From NCBI RefSeq assembly GCF_001542875.1, contig NZ_LMAF01000003.1, positions 186,001 to 250,000 of the forward strand: DNA of 64,000 bases. The letters are read 5' to 3'. Made by a program: the position numbers and the translations under genes. A model generated the notes under the pieces. That model was not told the DNA's origin. It ran no database searches and saw only the letters and a list, made by a program, of their open reading frames with translations. Source of the stretch: Erythrobacter sp. YT30 (GTDB lineage: Bacteria; Pseudomonadota; Alphaproteobacteria; Sphingomonadales; Sphingomonadaceae). Of the stretch, positions 19,742-28,232 are shown piece by piece (the first letter of the stretch is position 1; every line of letters begins with the position of its first letter).

Positions 19742-19777
19742 AAGAGGAGCCGGGCGGAAACGTCCGGCTTCTTTTTT
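19742..19777 (+). terminator. Rho-independent terminator of the OMP gene
   Basis: AGCCGGGCG and CGTCCGGCT pair around a GAAA loop, extended by A-T and G-U pairs outward, then followed by six T. It lies 28 bases after the stop codon and just before folP. Confidence 0.85.
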
Positions 19778-19836
19778 GTGGGCGCATGAGCGCGGCCAAG
19801 TTGCTCGATACAGCCAGGCTGAGTAAGCCCGGAGCG

Positions 19837-20964
19837 ATGAGCAGCGCAGCAATCTACCTCCATCCCATTGGCCTCAGCGCCTCTCCGCAATCCGAAGCGG
19901 GAGAGGAAGGTCCGGCATCAATCCGGCTCGCAGGCTCAATGGCTTATGCCAGCCGGTTTGCGCTGGTGGTGCGCGAGGATGGAGCGGTGACGCATCGCCG
20001 CGTCTTCGGATTGAAGGACGCGGACGGCGCTCTCAATGAGCCGGGCGGTACATTGTCTGAGGAAGCGCGCGCGCAGTGGGCCAATCTCCAAAAAGCGCAT
20101 GAGCCATGGGATGTCGGTGCGCGCACTATCCGGTACGATCAGCCGCAAGTGATGGGCATCCTCAATGTGACGCCTGATAGTTTCTCGGACGGCGGTGAAT
20201 TCGACACAGCGGAGGCGGGGCGAGAGCATGCCGCTGCTATGCTGGAAGCAGGCGCGTCGATCATCGACATAGGCGGGGAAAGTACGCGCCCCGGCGCGCA
20301 GGCCACTTTCGAAGGCGACGAGATTGAGCGGGTGATCCCGGCGGTCGAATATTGCACCAGCATGGGTGCAGCAATCAGCGTCGATACGAGGCGCGCAGGC
20401 GTTTTGGAGGCAGCGTTGGAAGCTGGCGCGCAGATCGCCAACGACGTTTCCGCTATGCGGTACGATCCGCGCATGAGCGAACTTGCCGCGAACTCCGGCT
20501 GTCCCGTCATCCTCATGCACGCGCCGGGTGCTGGCGAAAACCTGCACGATGGCGGCGAGTATCTAGATGTGGTGAGCGAAGTGTTCGACTTCCTGAAAGA
20601 CGCACGCACCAAAGCAATCGCAGCGGGGATTGCGGAACATCACATCATGCTCGATCCCGGTATCGGCTTTGGCAAATCTCTTGGCGATAACCTCGCGCTG
20701 ATGAATGCCTTGCCGCTGTTCCATGCCCTTGGATCGCCACTCATGGTGGGCGCGAGCCGTAAGCGGATGATCGGCGCGCTGAGTCGCGAAGAAGATGCGG
20801 ATCAACGCCTCGGCGGATCCATTGCCCTTGCGATGCGCGCCATGGAGGCGGGCGTCCATGTGTTGCGGGTCCACGATGTTGCAGAAACCGTTCAGGCTCG
20901 AAATGTATGGCGCGGATTGCGCGATGCAGCGCTGACCGATTTCAGCCAATTGCCAGCCATTTAA
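19837..20964 (+). CDS. folP: Dihydropteroate synthase
   Basis: TIM-barrel enzyme joining p-aminobenzoate to dihydropterin pyrophosphate in folate synthesis; it is the sulfonamide target. The signatures are MGILNVTPDSFSDGGEF and IDIGGESTRPGA, with later SVDTRRAGVL, DPGIGFGK and VGASRKRMIG. It is longer than usual because of an N-terminal extension of about 100 residues before the barrel, which is common in sphingomonads. ATG at 19837 gives 375 residues and has GGAG close by; ATG at 19786 in the same frame is possible and would give 392. It is a single gene. Confidence 0.9.
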   Translation: MSSAAIYLHPIGLSASPQSEAGEEGPASIRLAGSMAYASRFALVVREDGAVTHRRVFGLKDADGALNEPGGTLSEEARAQWANLQKAHEPWDVGARTIRYDQPQVMGILNVTPDSFSDGGEFDTAEAGREHAAAMLEAGASIIDIGGESTRPGAQATFEGDEIERVIPAVEYCTSMGAAISVDTRRAGVLEAALEAGAQIANDVSAMRYDPRMSELAANSGCPVILMHAPGAGENLHDGGEYLDVVSEVFDFLKDARTKAIAAGIAEHHIMLDPGIGFGKSLGDNLALMNALPLFHALGSPLMVGASRKRMIGALSREEDADQRLGGSIALAMRAMEAGVHVLRVHDVAETVQARNVWRGLRDAALTDFSQLPAI

Positions 20965-21046
20965 TCCGTGCCCTTCGCTCCGCGTCGCAATTGCGTCATG
21001 AAGCAACCATAAGAAATGCCTGATCATTCAATTCAAGGAAACGTCG

Positions 21047-22213
21047 ATGCGCCGTCTTTCGATCTTCGCCGCTGCTACCACTGCTATCGCTGCACTCGCC
21101 ACATCGCCTGTGACTGCCGATGATCATGGCGAAGTGCCGCTGTCAGCCGAAGACCTCTTGGCGCCGTACTACGCGAAGCTTTCGAAAAGCGTTGAATTGC
21201 CTGTCGCACCGGCCAATGCATCGCTTGCGTCCGATGCTGTCATCACCCGCCTCGCCTTTGGCAGCTGCAATCACCAACTGCGTTCGCAAGCCATATGGAG
21301 CAAGATTGCGGCAGCTGATCCGCAGCTGTTCCTGTTTATCGGCGACAACAATTATGGCGATCAAAGGTGGGCGGGCGATGCGTCGCTGGGCACGCTGCGT
21401 GATGCCTATGGGGTGCAGGCGAACACCCCGGAGCTGGCCGATTTTATGGCCAAAGTCCCCATGATGGTGACCTGGGATGATCACGATTTCGGCTTTAACG
21501 ATGGCGGGGCAAATTTTGCCCACCGCGGGTGGGCCGAGACGATCTTCGAGACTTTCTGGAATTCGTCAGAAGAAGTTCGCTCGCGCCCCGGCGTTTATGA
21601 AAGCCGGATTTTCGGCCTTGAAGGGCAGCGCACCCAGGTGATTGTGCTCGACACCCGTTTCTTTCGTTCTGAGTTTGATCGAATTGAATACACGCCCGAT
21701 TGGCCGCCGCTTGGCCCCTATGTGCCGAGCGAAGATGCTTCGAAGACGATGCTGGGTGACGCCCAATGGAACTGGCTTGAGCAAGAGCTCGCCAAGCCTG
21801 CCGATTTCCGGATCATCGCTTCCTCCATTCAAGTTTTGACCGACGCGCATAATTATGAAAGCTGGGAAGCGCTGCCTCTGGAGCGCGCGAAGCTTTACGA
21901 GATGCTGGCAAACCGCGAGGAAAGCGGGATGGTTCTTCTCTCAGGCGATCGCCATGCAGGCGGCATCTACGCGGATGCTACGCCAGAAACCAAGGGCGAA
22001 ATGATCTGGGAGCTCACCAGTTCATCGCTCAACTATTCATTTTCGAGCACCGAACGGAACACGGCCCGCGAACCCGATCCCAAACGTCTTACTGACTTTA
22101 TATCTGAGGAGAATTTTGGCTTGATAGAGATCGATTGGGACAATCGCACTTTCACCATGTCAATGCGCGGCAGCGAGGGTGAAGAGCGGGTGACGCGAAC
22201 GGTCGAATGGTAA
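21047..22213 (+). CDS. PhoD-like secreted alkaline phosphatase/phosphodiesterase
   Basis: Exported metallophosphatase of 388 residues with a signal peptide (MRRLSIFAAATTAIAALATSPVTAD). Metal-ligand motifs are LAFGSCNHQ, FLFIGDNNYGDQ, VTWDDHDFGFNDGG and LLSGDRHAGG, the PhoD/metallophosphoesterase pattern. It lacks the N-terminal PhoD domain of Bacillus PhoD, so it belongs to the shorter group. It probably releases phosphate from diesters or monoesters in the periplasm. Its stop codon lies one base from the convergent SDR stop. Confidence 0.88.
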   Translation: MRRLSIFAAATTAIAALATSPVTADDHGEVPLSAEDLLAPYYAKLSKSVELPVAPANASLASDAVITRLAFGSCNHQLRSQAIWSKIAAADPQLFLFIGDNNYGDQRWAGDASLGTLRDAYGVQANTPELADFMAKVPMMVTWDDHDFGFNDGGANFAHRGWAETIFETFWNSSEEVRSRPGVYESRIFGLEGQRTQVIVLDTRFFRSEFDRIEYTPDWPPLGPYVPSEDASKTMLGDAQWNWLEQELAKPADFRIIASSIQVLTDAHNYESWEALPLERAKLYEMLANREESGMVLLSGDRHAGGIYADATPETKGEMIWELTSSSLNYSFSSTERNTAREPDPKRLTDFISEENFGLIEIDWDNRTFTMSMRGSEGEERVTRTVEW

Positions 22214-22214
22214 G

Positions 22215-22982
22215 CTAAAGCGTAAAGCCCCCATCATCGACCAACACATGACCGGTGAGATTGGGGGCGGCATCGCTCAACATATAGAGGATGTTCTGAG
22301 CCGTTTCTCGCGACGTTGCGAAGCGGCCGAGAGGCGTCGTCTTCGCCATATTGGCAATGACAGCTTCCCGCCCGTGTTTTGCCACGGCAGCGACAAAATC
22401 AGGCCCGCTTTCCCAGATCGCCGTGTCGACGCCGCCGGGTGCAATTGCATTGACGCGGATTTTGGCGACAGCGTTTTCAGCCGCTGCCATCCGTGCCATA
22501 TGAGCAACGGCTGCCTTGGATACGCCATAGGGCCCTGTCCCGGGGACTGGTTTAACCCCAGTGCTTGAGGCGGTAATCACAACGCTTCCGCCATTGCCTC
22601 CGTCGCGCATCGCCCGAATCGCTGAGCGCATGGTGAGAAATGCACCGTCGAGGTTCACATCCATCACGCGCCGCCACTCGGCCATCGTGATATCTGCAAG
22701 CGCGCCGCCCGTGCCAATCCCGGCATTTACAACAGCGTGATTGAGACCTTCCAACTGCGGCCCAAGATCATCCCACAAAGCTTCATCTGCAACGCTGCCC
22801 GTGATGCGCACAGCCTCGCTTTTGCCAAGATCAAGCGCAGCCATACCCGCCTCGTCCACATCCACGAGGATAAGCTTGGCAGCGCCGCGTTCGGCAAGCA
22901 ATTCAGCGCAGGCAGCGCCGATCCCGGACGACGCGCCCGTGACAAGCGCGATGCGTCCTTCAAAGTCTGCAGGATTTGTCAT
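22215..22982 (-). CDS. Short-chain dehydrogenase/reductase (classical SDR)
   Basis: Rossmann-fold oxidoreductase of 255 residues. The cofactor glycine motif is VTGASSGIGAACAEL, an acidic residue follows the second strand (LVDVDEAG, suggesting NAD preference), NAG is at VVNAGIGTGG, and the catalytic Ser-Tyr-Lys is in ITASSTGVKPVPGTGPYGVSKAAV. The C-terminal GHVLVDDGGFTL is typical. The substrate is unknown. It lies 31 bases downstream of the NtrC-like regulator on the same strand and may share its transcript. Confidence 0.9.
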   Translation of the reverse strand: MTNPADFEGRIALVTGASSGIGAACAELLAERGAAKLILVDVDEAGMAALDLGKSEAVRITGSVADEALWDDLGPQLEGLNHAVVNAGIGTGGALADITMAEWRRVMDVNLDGAFLTMRSAIRAMRDGGNGGSVVITASSTGVKPVPGTGPYGVSKAAVAHMARMAAAENAVAKIRVNAIAPGGVDTAIWESGPDFVAAVAKHGREAVIANMAKTTPLGRFATSRETAQNILYMLSDAAPNLTGHVLVDDGGFTL

Positions 22983-23013
22983 GGCGCGGGCCTTAGCCCA
23001 ACGCTGCGCGCAA

Positions 23014-24447
23014 TCAAGCTACGTTGTCGATGCCAAGGTCGCTGAGCTTGCGATAGAGCGTCGAACGGCCAATGCCCAAACGCCGCGCCACCTCTGTCAT
23101 ACGGCCGCGATAATGGCCGATGGCAAGACGAATGACGTCCGCCTCGATCTCTTCGAGCGGACGCAGATTACCGTCTTCGGTGTAGAGCATCACGCCCACA
23201 CCTTCGTGGAGGTGATTGGTGGCGTTCTCTTTCTGATCGCCCAGAAGCTCGGACAGTTGCGGGAAGCTCTCGTCAGTAAGCGAATCGCCCTCGCAATAGA
23301 CGGCCGCGCGGAACAACACCGATTGCAGCTGTCGAACGTTGCCCGGCCAATCGAATGCCGAAAGCAGCGCGAGTGCGTTGTCGGAGACTGAGAGATGCTT
23401 CAATCCCGGCTGTTCACCAATGCGCGCAAGGAAGTGGCGCGTCAGGGCGGTGATATCGCCGGTGCGCTCCCTCAGCGGAGGAATGGCGATCAGCGTGGCG
23501 CCAAGTTTCTTGGCGAGATCTTTTTCGAACTGACCGGCTGCGACCAGCGTTTTGAGCGGGAAATTACTTGCGGTCAGCAGGCGCACATCAATGCGGAAAC
23601 CGTGCGCGGCGCCAACGGGACGAACGATCCCGGTGTCGAGCGCTTCGGCAAGGCGTTTTTGTACGGGAGCGGGCAACCGGTCCACTTCGTCCAGAAGCAA
23701 GGTGCCGCCATCGCAGTGCTGCATTGCGCCTATCTGGCGGTCAAATGCGCCGGGAAAAGCGTTTGGTTCATGCCCGAACAGCACGGATTCGATCGAATTG
23801 GGCGGAACACTTGCGACATTGATGACCCGCAACGCTTCTTTTGAGCGCGGCGAGGATGCGTGCATGGCGCGCATCAGCATTTCTTTGCCCGTGCCGCTTT
23901 CCCCTTCGATCAGGACGTGGCCGTGACCGCGAGCCGCTTTGGCAGCTTTCGCAAGCGCGGTGCGAAAGCCTGGCGCGGTGCCAATCATCGCATCAAAATC
24001 GAGGCTCGCTGACATCTTCTCCGTGAGCGGTGCAAGCTCATCGCGTGGTGCTTCGCGTGTTGTCACTGCACGAAGCGCTTCCATCAGACGGTCAGGCGAA
24101 ACGGGTTTGACGAGGTAATCGCTCGCACCTGCTCGCATCGCTTCAACTGCAAGCAGCGGCGAAGCGCTGGTCGTCAGCATCAAAATGGGGAGGGCAGGTC
24201 GACGCTCTTTAAGTTCTGCAATCAGCGCGCAGGCATCATCGCCCGGCACCCATTGATCAAGAAGGATCGCGGACAGCTGCATGCCTTCACGCGTGCCCAA
24301 CGTGGCAATCGCGGTGTCAGCATCAGGCGCAACCAGTGTGCGCCAGCCTTCACGCGCAGCGATTGCCGAGATTAGCCGCGACTGTGCAGGCTCATCATCG
24401 ATCAACATGACCAGACGCGCGTCTGTTTGCTGTTCTGTCTCCGCCAT
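23014..24447 (-). CDS. NtrC-like response regulator with altered GAFTGA loop
   Basis: Protein of 477 residues. The receiver domain has IDDEP, phospho-acceptor Asp64 and Lys114; the AAA+ domain has Walker A GESGTGKE (182-189) and Walker B GGTLLLDEV; the Fis-type HTH is at the C-terminus (MTEVARRLGIGRSTLYRKL). The loop that contacts sigma-54, normally GAFTGA, reads NAFPGA (229-234), with Thr replaced by Pro. It may therefore not open sigma-54 promoters in the usual way. The start at 24447 is chosen because the receiver begins 11 residues later. No partner histidine kinase gene is adjacent, so it is an orphan regulator here. Confidence 0.9.
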   Translation of the reverse strand: MAETEQQTDARLVMLIDDEPAQSRLISAIAAREGWRTLVAPDADTAIATLGTREGMQLSAILLDQWVPGDDACALIAELKERRPALPILMLTTSASPLLAVEAMRAGASDYLVKPVSPDRLMEALRAVTTREAPRDELAPLTEKMSASLDFDAMIGTAPGFRTALAKAAKAARGHGHVLIEGESGTGKEMLMRAMHASSPRSKEALRVINVASVPPNSIESVLFGHEPNAFPGAFDRQIGAMQHCDGGTLLLDEVDRLPAPVQKRLAEALDTGIVRPVGAAHGFRIDVRLLTASNFPLKTLVAAGQFEKDLAKKLGATLIAIPPLRERTGDITALTRHFLARIGEQPGLKHLSVSDNALALLSAFDWPGNVRQLQSVLFRAAVYCEGDSLTDESFPQLSELLGDQKENATNHLHEGVGVMLYTEDGNLRPLEEIEADVIRLAIGHYRGRMTEVARRLGIGRSTLYRKLSDLGIDNVA

Positions 24448-24907
24448 GATTGGCAAGGACCCTCCGATGCCCCGGCAATCGTCCCGGGGTGAAACGTTCG
24501 TCGGGCATAGAATCATCGAGTAAATACGGTGTTAAGGCTGTTAGTCCCGATGCACGTCTCGACCCATTCTGAGCCGCTCCTTCAGCGCGGCCAGCCGCAA
24601 GCCCTGACTTTGCGTGACTGATAAATGAGTGAGCTTGAGCCCTCGCACGCCGTTCGGTACGGGAACATGAACGGGATGAAATTTTATAAAGGATTTAACA
24701 ATTTGGCGGGTTTTGGCAGGGGCCCAGTCTTGGGTCTAACGGACAATGCAACCCCGCATCCAACAAGGCTTGCGGTAAATTTGTCGCAACCTTATGCCCA
24801 CCTCCCCGTTGTCTAGTGTGATAACGGATGGTTTAAGCAAGCTTTCGGTAACCAATTGGGATCCGAAATCAGACATCAAACTTGGTTGAAGAGGGAAAAC
24901 TCACACA
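24448..24907. other. Intergenic region between regulator and oxidase gene
   Basis: 460 bases between divergent genes; presumably holds promoters for both. A 63-codon frame at 24625 has no family resemblance and no convincing ribosome site, and is not called. The block around 24683-24702 is AT-rich (TTTTATAAAGGATTTAACAA) and may be part of a promoter. A short hairpin-like GGGCCCA/TTGGGTC is at about 24721. I see no RNA gene. Confidence 0.5.
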
Positions 24908-25030
24908 ATGAGCACGCATGACATGGAAAAGGCGCGGGAGACCTATGGTGGCTTCATGAGCGCGCTGAAATATTCCATCCCCGTTATCGCCGTGATCGTT
25001 CTTTTCGTGATCTCGCTGATCGCTGACTAG
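24908..25030 (+). CDS. aa3-type cytochrome c oxidase subunit IV (40 aa)
   Basis: Small protein of 40 residues, MSTHDMEKARETYGGFMSAL then KYSIPVIAVIVLFVISLIAD. The family has this length and layout: a short soluble N-terminus with the E-T-Y-x-G-F motif followed by one membrane helix. It is the fourth subunit of the alphaproteobacterial aa3 oxidase. A GAGGG Shine-Dalgarno lies 12 bases upstream. It sits directly ahead of the transhydrogenase operon, 63 bases before pntAA, while the large oxidase subunits are not in the window. Confidence 0.88.
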   Translation: MSTHDMEKARETYGGFMSALKYSIPVIAVIVLFVISLIAD

Positions 25031-25093
25031 GGATCGATAACGCATCGGAGAGATAAAGAGCCTGGCCAAAGAGCCGTTAACAGGGGCGCATTT

Positions 25094-26215
25094 GTGAAAA
25101 TTGCCATTTTGAAAGAGCGCAGCGCGGGTGAAACGCGCGTTGCGGCGACGCCGGAAACGGTCAAAAAGTTTGCCGGCCTTGGCAATGAACTTTTCGTCGA
25201 AAAAGGCGCTGGCCTCACTGCTTCGATCACCGATGAAGCCTACACCGAAGCGGGCGCGAGCGTTGGCACGGCAGAATCCACGGTAAAGGACGCTGATATT
25301 GTTCTCGGCGTTCAGGCACCCGAGGTGGAACTGCTGAAAGGCGCAAAATCGGGCGCCATGATCGCGGCCTTGTTCGATCCCTTTCAAAAAGGCGATCTGG
25401 TCAAAGAGTACGCGAAGGCAGGGTTTGAAGCGCTGTCGATGGAATTCATGCCGCGCATCACGCGTGCGCAATCAATGGATGTCCTGTCCAGCCAATCGAA
25501 CCTTGCCGGCTATAAGGCGGTTCTGGCGGCAGCGGATACCTATGGCCGCGCTTTCCCGATGATGATGACAGCGGCTGGCACTGTGCAGGCCGCCAAATGC
25601 TTTATCATGGGTGTGGGCGTTGCAGGGCTTCAAGCGATTGCGACCGCGCGGCGGTTGGGCGCTCAGGTATCTGCCACCGATGTTCGCTCTGCCACCAAGG
25701 AACAGATCGAAAGTCTTGGCGCTAAAGCGATCTTTGTCACCGATGTTGAAGGGATCGAAGGCGAAGGTTCAGGCGGTTATGCCACCGAGATGAGCGATGA
25801 GTACAAGGCTGCTCAGGCAAAGCTGGTGAGCGAGCACATCGCCAAACAGGACATCGTCATTACCACCGCACTGATCCCCGGACGCGCTGCGCCGGTGCTG
25901 ATCACCGATGCGCAAATCGCGACGATGAAACCGGGCAGTGTGATCTTTGATCTTGCCGCCCCGCAAGGAGGCAATGTCGAAGGCTCTGAACCTGACAAGA
26001 CGGTCGAAAAGCACGGCGTCAAAATCATCGGCTTTGCCAACACGCCAGCGCACCTTGCCGCGGACGCATCCGCGCTGTTTTCACGCAACCACTTCAACTT
26101 CCTCTCTGCCTTCTGGGACAAGGAAGCGGGCAAGCCCGAACTCGATGAAGAGATTGGTGATGCCATTCGTCTGACGAAGGGCGGCGAGATCGTGAATGAA
26201 AGGCTGAATGGGTGA
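25094..26215 (+). CDS. pntAA: NAD(P) transhydrogenase subunit alpha, part 1
   Basis: Soluble NAD(H)-binding domain I of the proton-translocating transhydrogenase, 373 residues. It begins MKIAILKERSAGETRVAATPETV, the alanine-dehydrogenase-like fold, and has the NAD loop GVGVAGLQAIATARRLGAQVSATDVR and the mobile loop near GGYATEMSDEY. With PntAB and PntB it couples hydride transfer from NADH to NADP+ with proton influx, supplying NADPH. The split into three genes is the alphaproteobacterial form. The ATG follows TTTGTG with a weak Shine-Dalgarno (GGGGCG). Confidence 0.95.
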   Translation: MKIAILKERSAGETRVAATPETVKKFAGLGNELFVEKGAGLTASITDEAYTEAGASVGTAESTVKDADIVLGVQAPEVELLKGAKSGAMIAALFDPFQKGDLVKEYAKAGFEALSMEFMPRITRAQSMDVLSSQSNLAGYKAVLAAADTYGRAFPMMMTAAGTVQAAKCFIMGVGVAGLQAIATARRLGAQVSATDVRSATKEQIESLGAKAIFVTDVEGIEGEGSGGYATEMSDEYKAAQAKLVSEHIAKQDIVITTALIPGRAAPVLITDAQIATMKPGSVIFDLAAPQGGNVEGSEPDKTVEKHGVKIIGFANTPAHLAADASALFSRNHFNFLSAFWDKEAGKPELDEEIGDAIRLTKGGEIVNERLNG

Positions 26216-26367
26216 ATTTCGAGGCAGCGCGCGAATTCGTCACGAAGCATAAATGGTGGGTGGCGGCCCTGCTGGTTGTCGTCGCAGGATACACCTTTGG
26301 GAAGGATATGGCGCTGCGCGACAACGCACGCGATGTCGATCAAATCAGCGCAGGGGCGCAAGTATAA
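26212..26367 (+). CDS. Small single-pass membrane protein within the pnt operon
   Basis: A 51-codon reading frame starts with GTG at 26212, overlapping the pntAA stop (GTGA), and ends with TAA at 26365-26367, whose last base starts pntAB (TAATG). The product is MNFEAAREFVTKHKWW, then VAALLVVVAGYTFG, then KDMALRDNARDVDQISAGAQV: a basic segment, one membrane helix and a polar tail, predicted N-in. The exact double overlap shows that the spacing between pntAA and pntAB is wholly coding. I do not recognise a family. It could assist assembly of the transhydrogenase. Confidence 0.72.
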   Translation: MNFEAAREFVTKHKWWVAALLVVVAGYTFGKDMALRDNARDVDQISAGAQV

Positions 26368-26648
26368 TGGACTTTATCTCAATCCTTTCGATCTTCGTGC
26401 TGGCGTGTTTCGTCGGCTATTACGTGGTCTGGTCGGTCACGCCTGCGCTCCACACGCCTTTGATGGCGGTGACCAATGCGATTTCTTCGGTGATTATCGT
26501 CGGCGCGCTGATTGCGGCTGCTGAGGCAAGCAGTCCTATTGCAAAATATCTCGGCTTGTTCGGGGTGGTTCTTGCGAGCGTGAATATCTTTGGCGGCTTT
26601 GCCGTGACTGAGCGAATGCTGGCGATGTACAAGAAGAAGGAGAAGTGA
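26367..26648 (+). CDS. pntAB: NAD(P) transhydrogenase subunit alpha, part 2
   Basis: Membrane part of the alpha subunit, 93 residues, beginning MDFISILSIFVLACFVGYYVVW with three helices and the conserved VTPALHTPLMAVTNAISSVIIVGAL, then SVNIFGGFAVTERMLAMYKKK. The start at 26367 overlaps the stop of the preceding small gene by one base. Frames upstream in the same phase run through the small gene and are not used. It forms the proton channel together with PntB. Confidence 0.94.
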   Translation: MDFISILSIFVLACFVGYYVVWSVTPALHTPLMAVTNAISSVIIVGALIAAAEASSPIAKYLGLFGVVLASVNIFGGFAVTERMLAMYKKKEK

Positions 26649-26650
26649 GG

Positions 26651-28207
26651 ATGGAAAAGCTCACCTCCGTCATCCCAGCGAAAGCTGGGATCTCGTTCGG
26701 CCCGCTCCGCGCCCGATATTTAGCGATCCCAGCTTTCGCTGGGGTGACGACTTTTCTTGCGACGCCAGCTCACGCGGCGACGGGCGATACGGGTACACCT
26801 GCCTGGGCTATGCTCGCCTATCTCGTGGCCGGCGTGTTCTTCATCCTCGCACTTCGCGGGCTGTCCAGCCCTGCCACCAGCCGCGCGGGCAACCGGTACG
26901 GGATGGTCGGCATGGTGCTGGCGGTGGGGACAACGCTCATCACCCACCAGCTTGCGACTTGGTATGAAATAGCGATTGCCATCGGGATTGGCGGCGCGAT
27001 TGGCTTTGTCATTGCGCGCAAGATCGCGATGACATCCATGCCGGAGCTGGTCGCTGGTTTTCACTCGCTGGTTGGTCTTGCCGCGGTTGTCGTGGGGCTT
27101 GCAGCTTGGCTGAACCCGGCGGCTTTCGGAATAACTGATGATGCGGGTCAAATCCTGCTGGTCAGCCGGATTGAGCTTGGCCTTGGTATCGCCATCGGCG
27201 CGATCACGTTTTCAGGTTCGGTCATCGCCTTCCTCAAACTATCGGGCAAAATGAGCGGGTCGCCGATCCTGCTTCCTGCCCGCCATGTCATCAATCTTGG
27301 CACGCTTGCTGCGATCCTCGGGCTTGTCGGCATGTATGCTGTCTCACCCGAAGGTGGAGCAGGTGAGGGCTGGATGATCCCGGCGATCACAGTGCTCGCT
27401 TTTGCCATTGGCTTCCTGCTGATCATCCCCATTGGCGGCGCGGATATGCCGGTCGTTGTCTCGATGTTGAACTCGTATTCGGGTTGGGCAGCGGCGGCGA
27501 TGGGCTTCACGCTCGGCAATTCGGCGATGATTATCACCGGCGCTCTCGTTGGCTCGTCGGGTGCAATCCTTTCCTACATCATGTGCAAGGCAATGAATCG
27601 CAGCTTTATCAGCGTGATTGCGGGCGGCTTTGGTGCGGATGACAGCGGGGGTGTGAGCGGCGAGCCCCGCGAACAGCGTCCTTACAAGCAAGGCAGCGCG
27701 GATGATGCAGCTTTCATGTTGGAGCAGGCCGAAAAGGTCATCATCATTCCCGGATACGGCATGGCGGTCGCGCAGGCCCAGCACGTGTTGCGCGAAATGG
27801 CGGATGCGCTGAAAGAGAAAGGCGTCGACGTCAAATATGCGATCCACCCCGTGGCAGGCCGGATGCCAGGGCATATGAACGTGTTGCTGGCAGAGGCAAA
27901 CGTGCCCTACGATGAAGTGTTCGAACTGGAAGACATCAATTCAGAATTCGCGCAAGCCGACGTCGCCTTCATCATCGGCGCGAATGATGTGGTGAACCCA
28001 GCGGCGAAAACCGACAAGTCGTCGCCAATCTACGGCATGCCCGTGTTTGATGTTGATAAGGCAAAGCAAGTCTTCTTTATCAAGCGTTCTATGGGCGGTG
28101 TCGGCTATGCGGGCGTTGATAACGATGTGTTCTATATGAACCAGACCGTGATGCTTCTCTCGGACGCAAAGAAGATGGTCGAGGAAATCGTCAAAGCCTT
28201 GGACTAA
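26651..28207 (+). CDS. pntB: NAD(P) transhydrogenase subunit beta
   Basis: Beta subunit with membrane domain II and the NADP(H)-binding domain III, 518 residues. The conserved part starts near WAMLAYLVAGVFFILALRGLSSP, and domain III has IIPGYGMAVAQAQHVLREM, HPVAGRMPGHMNVLLAEA and NDVVNPAA. ATG at 26651 lies 8 bases after AAGGAG; GTG at 26645 is also possible. The first 50 or so residues are not part of the family. They include a translated palindromic repeat (SVIPAKAGIS, then AIPAFAGVT) and an Ala-rich piece ending TPAHAA that resembles a signal-peptide end. Confidence 0.93.
   Translation: MEKLTSVIPAKAGISFGPLRARYLAIPAFAGVTTFLATPAHAATGDTGTPAWAMLAYLVAGVFFILALRGLSSPATSRAGNRYGMVGMVLAVGTTLITHQLATWYEIAIAIGIGGAIGFVIARKIAMTSMPELVAGFHSLVGLAAVVVGLAAWLNPAAFGITDDAGQILLVSRIELGLGIAIGAITFSGSVIAFLKLSGKMSGSPILLPARHVINLGTLAAILGLVGMYAVSPEGGAGEGWMIPAITVLAFAIGFLLIIPIGGADMPVVVSMLNSYSGWAAAAMGFTLGNSAMIITGALVGSSGAILSYIMCKAMNRSFISVIAGGFGADDSGGVSGEPREQRPYKQGSADDAAFMLEQAEKVIIIPGYGMAVAQAQHVLREMADALKEKGVDVKYAIHPVAGRMPGHMNVLLAEANVPYDEVFELEDINSEFAQADVAFIIGANDVVNPAAKTDKSSPIYGMPVFDVDKAKQVFFIKRSMGGVGYAGVDNDVFYMNQTVMLLSDAKKMVEEIVKALD
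26668..26749. repeat. Palindromic repeat element inside the pntB reading frame
   Basis: Two 24-base arms, 26668-26691 and 26726-26749, are inverted copies with one mismatch, separated by 34 bases. Each arm is itself a hairpin: ATCCCAGC-GAAA-GCTGGGAT in the first and ATCCCAGC-TTTC-GCTGGGG in the second. The element is read in frame as VIPAKAGIS followed by AIPAFAGVT. This double-hairpin type with a CCCAGC/GCTGGG core is dispersed in many proteobacteria, mostly between genes. A coding position is uncommon. Confidence 0.85.
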
Positions 28208-28232
28208 GCTCAATTCGGGAGGGGATTGATCG

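Noticed and set aside
24702..24717. Possible sigma-54 promoter (TTGGCGGGTTTTGGCA)
   Set aside because: The spacing between GG and GC is 9 rather than 10 bases and the -12 element is poor.
24625..24816. 63-codon frame in the gap before the oxidase subunit IV gene
   Set aside because: No ribosome site, no family resemblance and no hydrophobic or signal segment.
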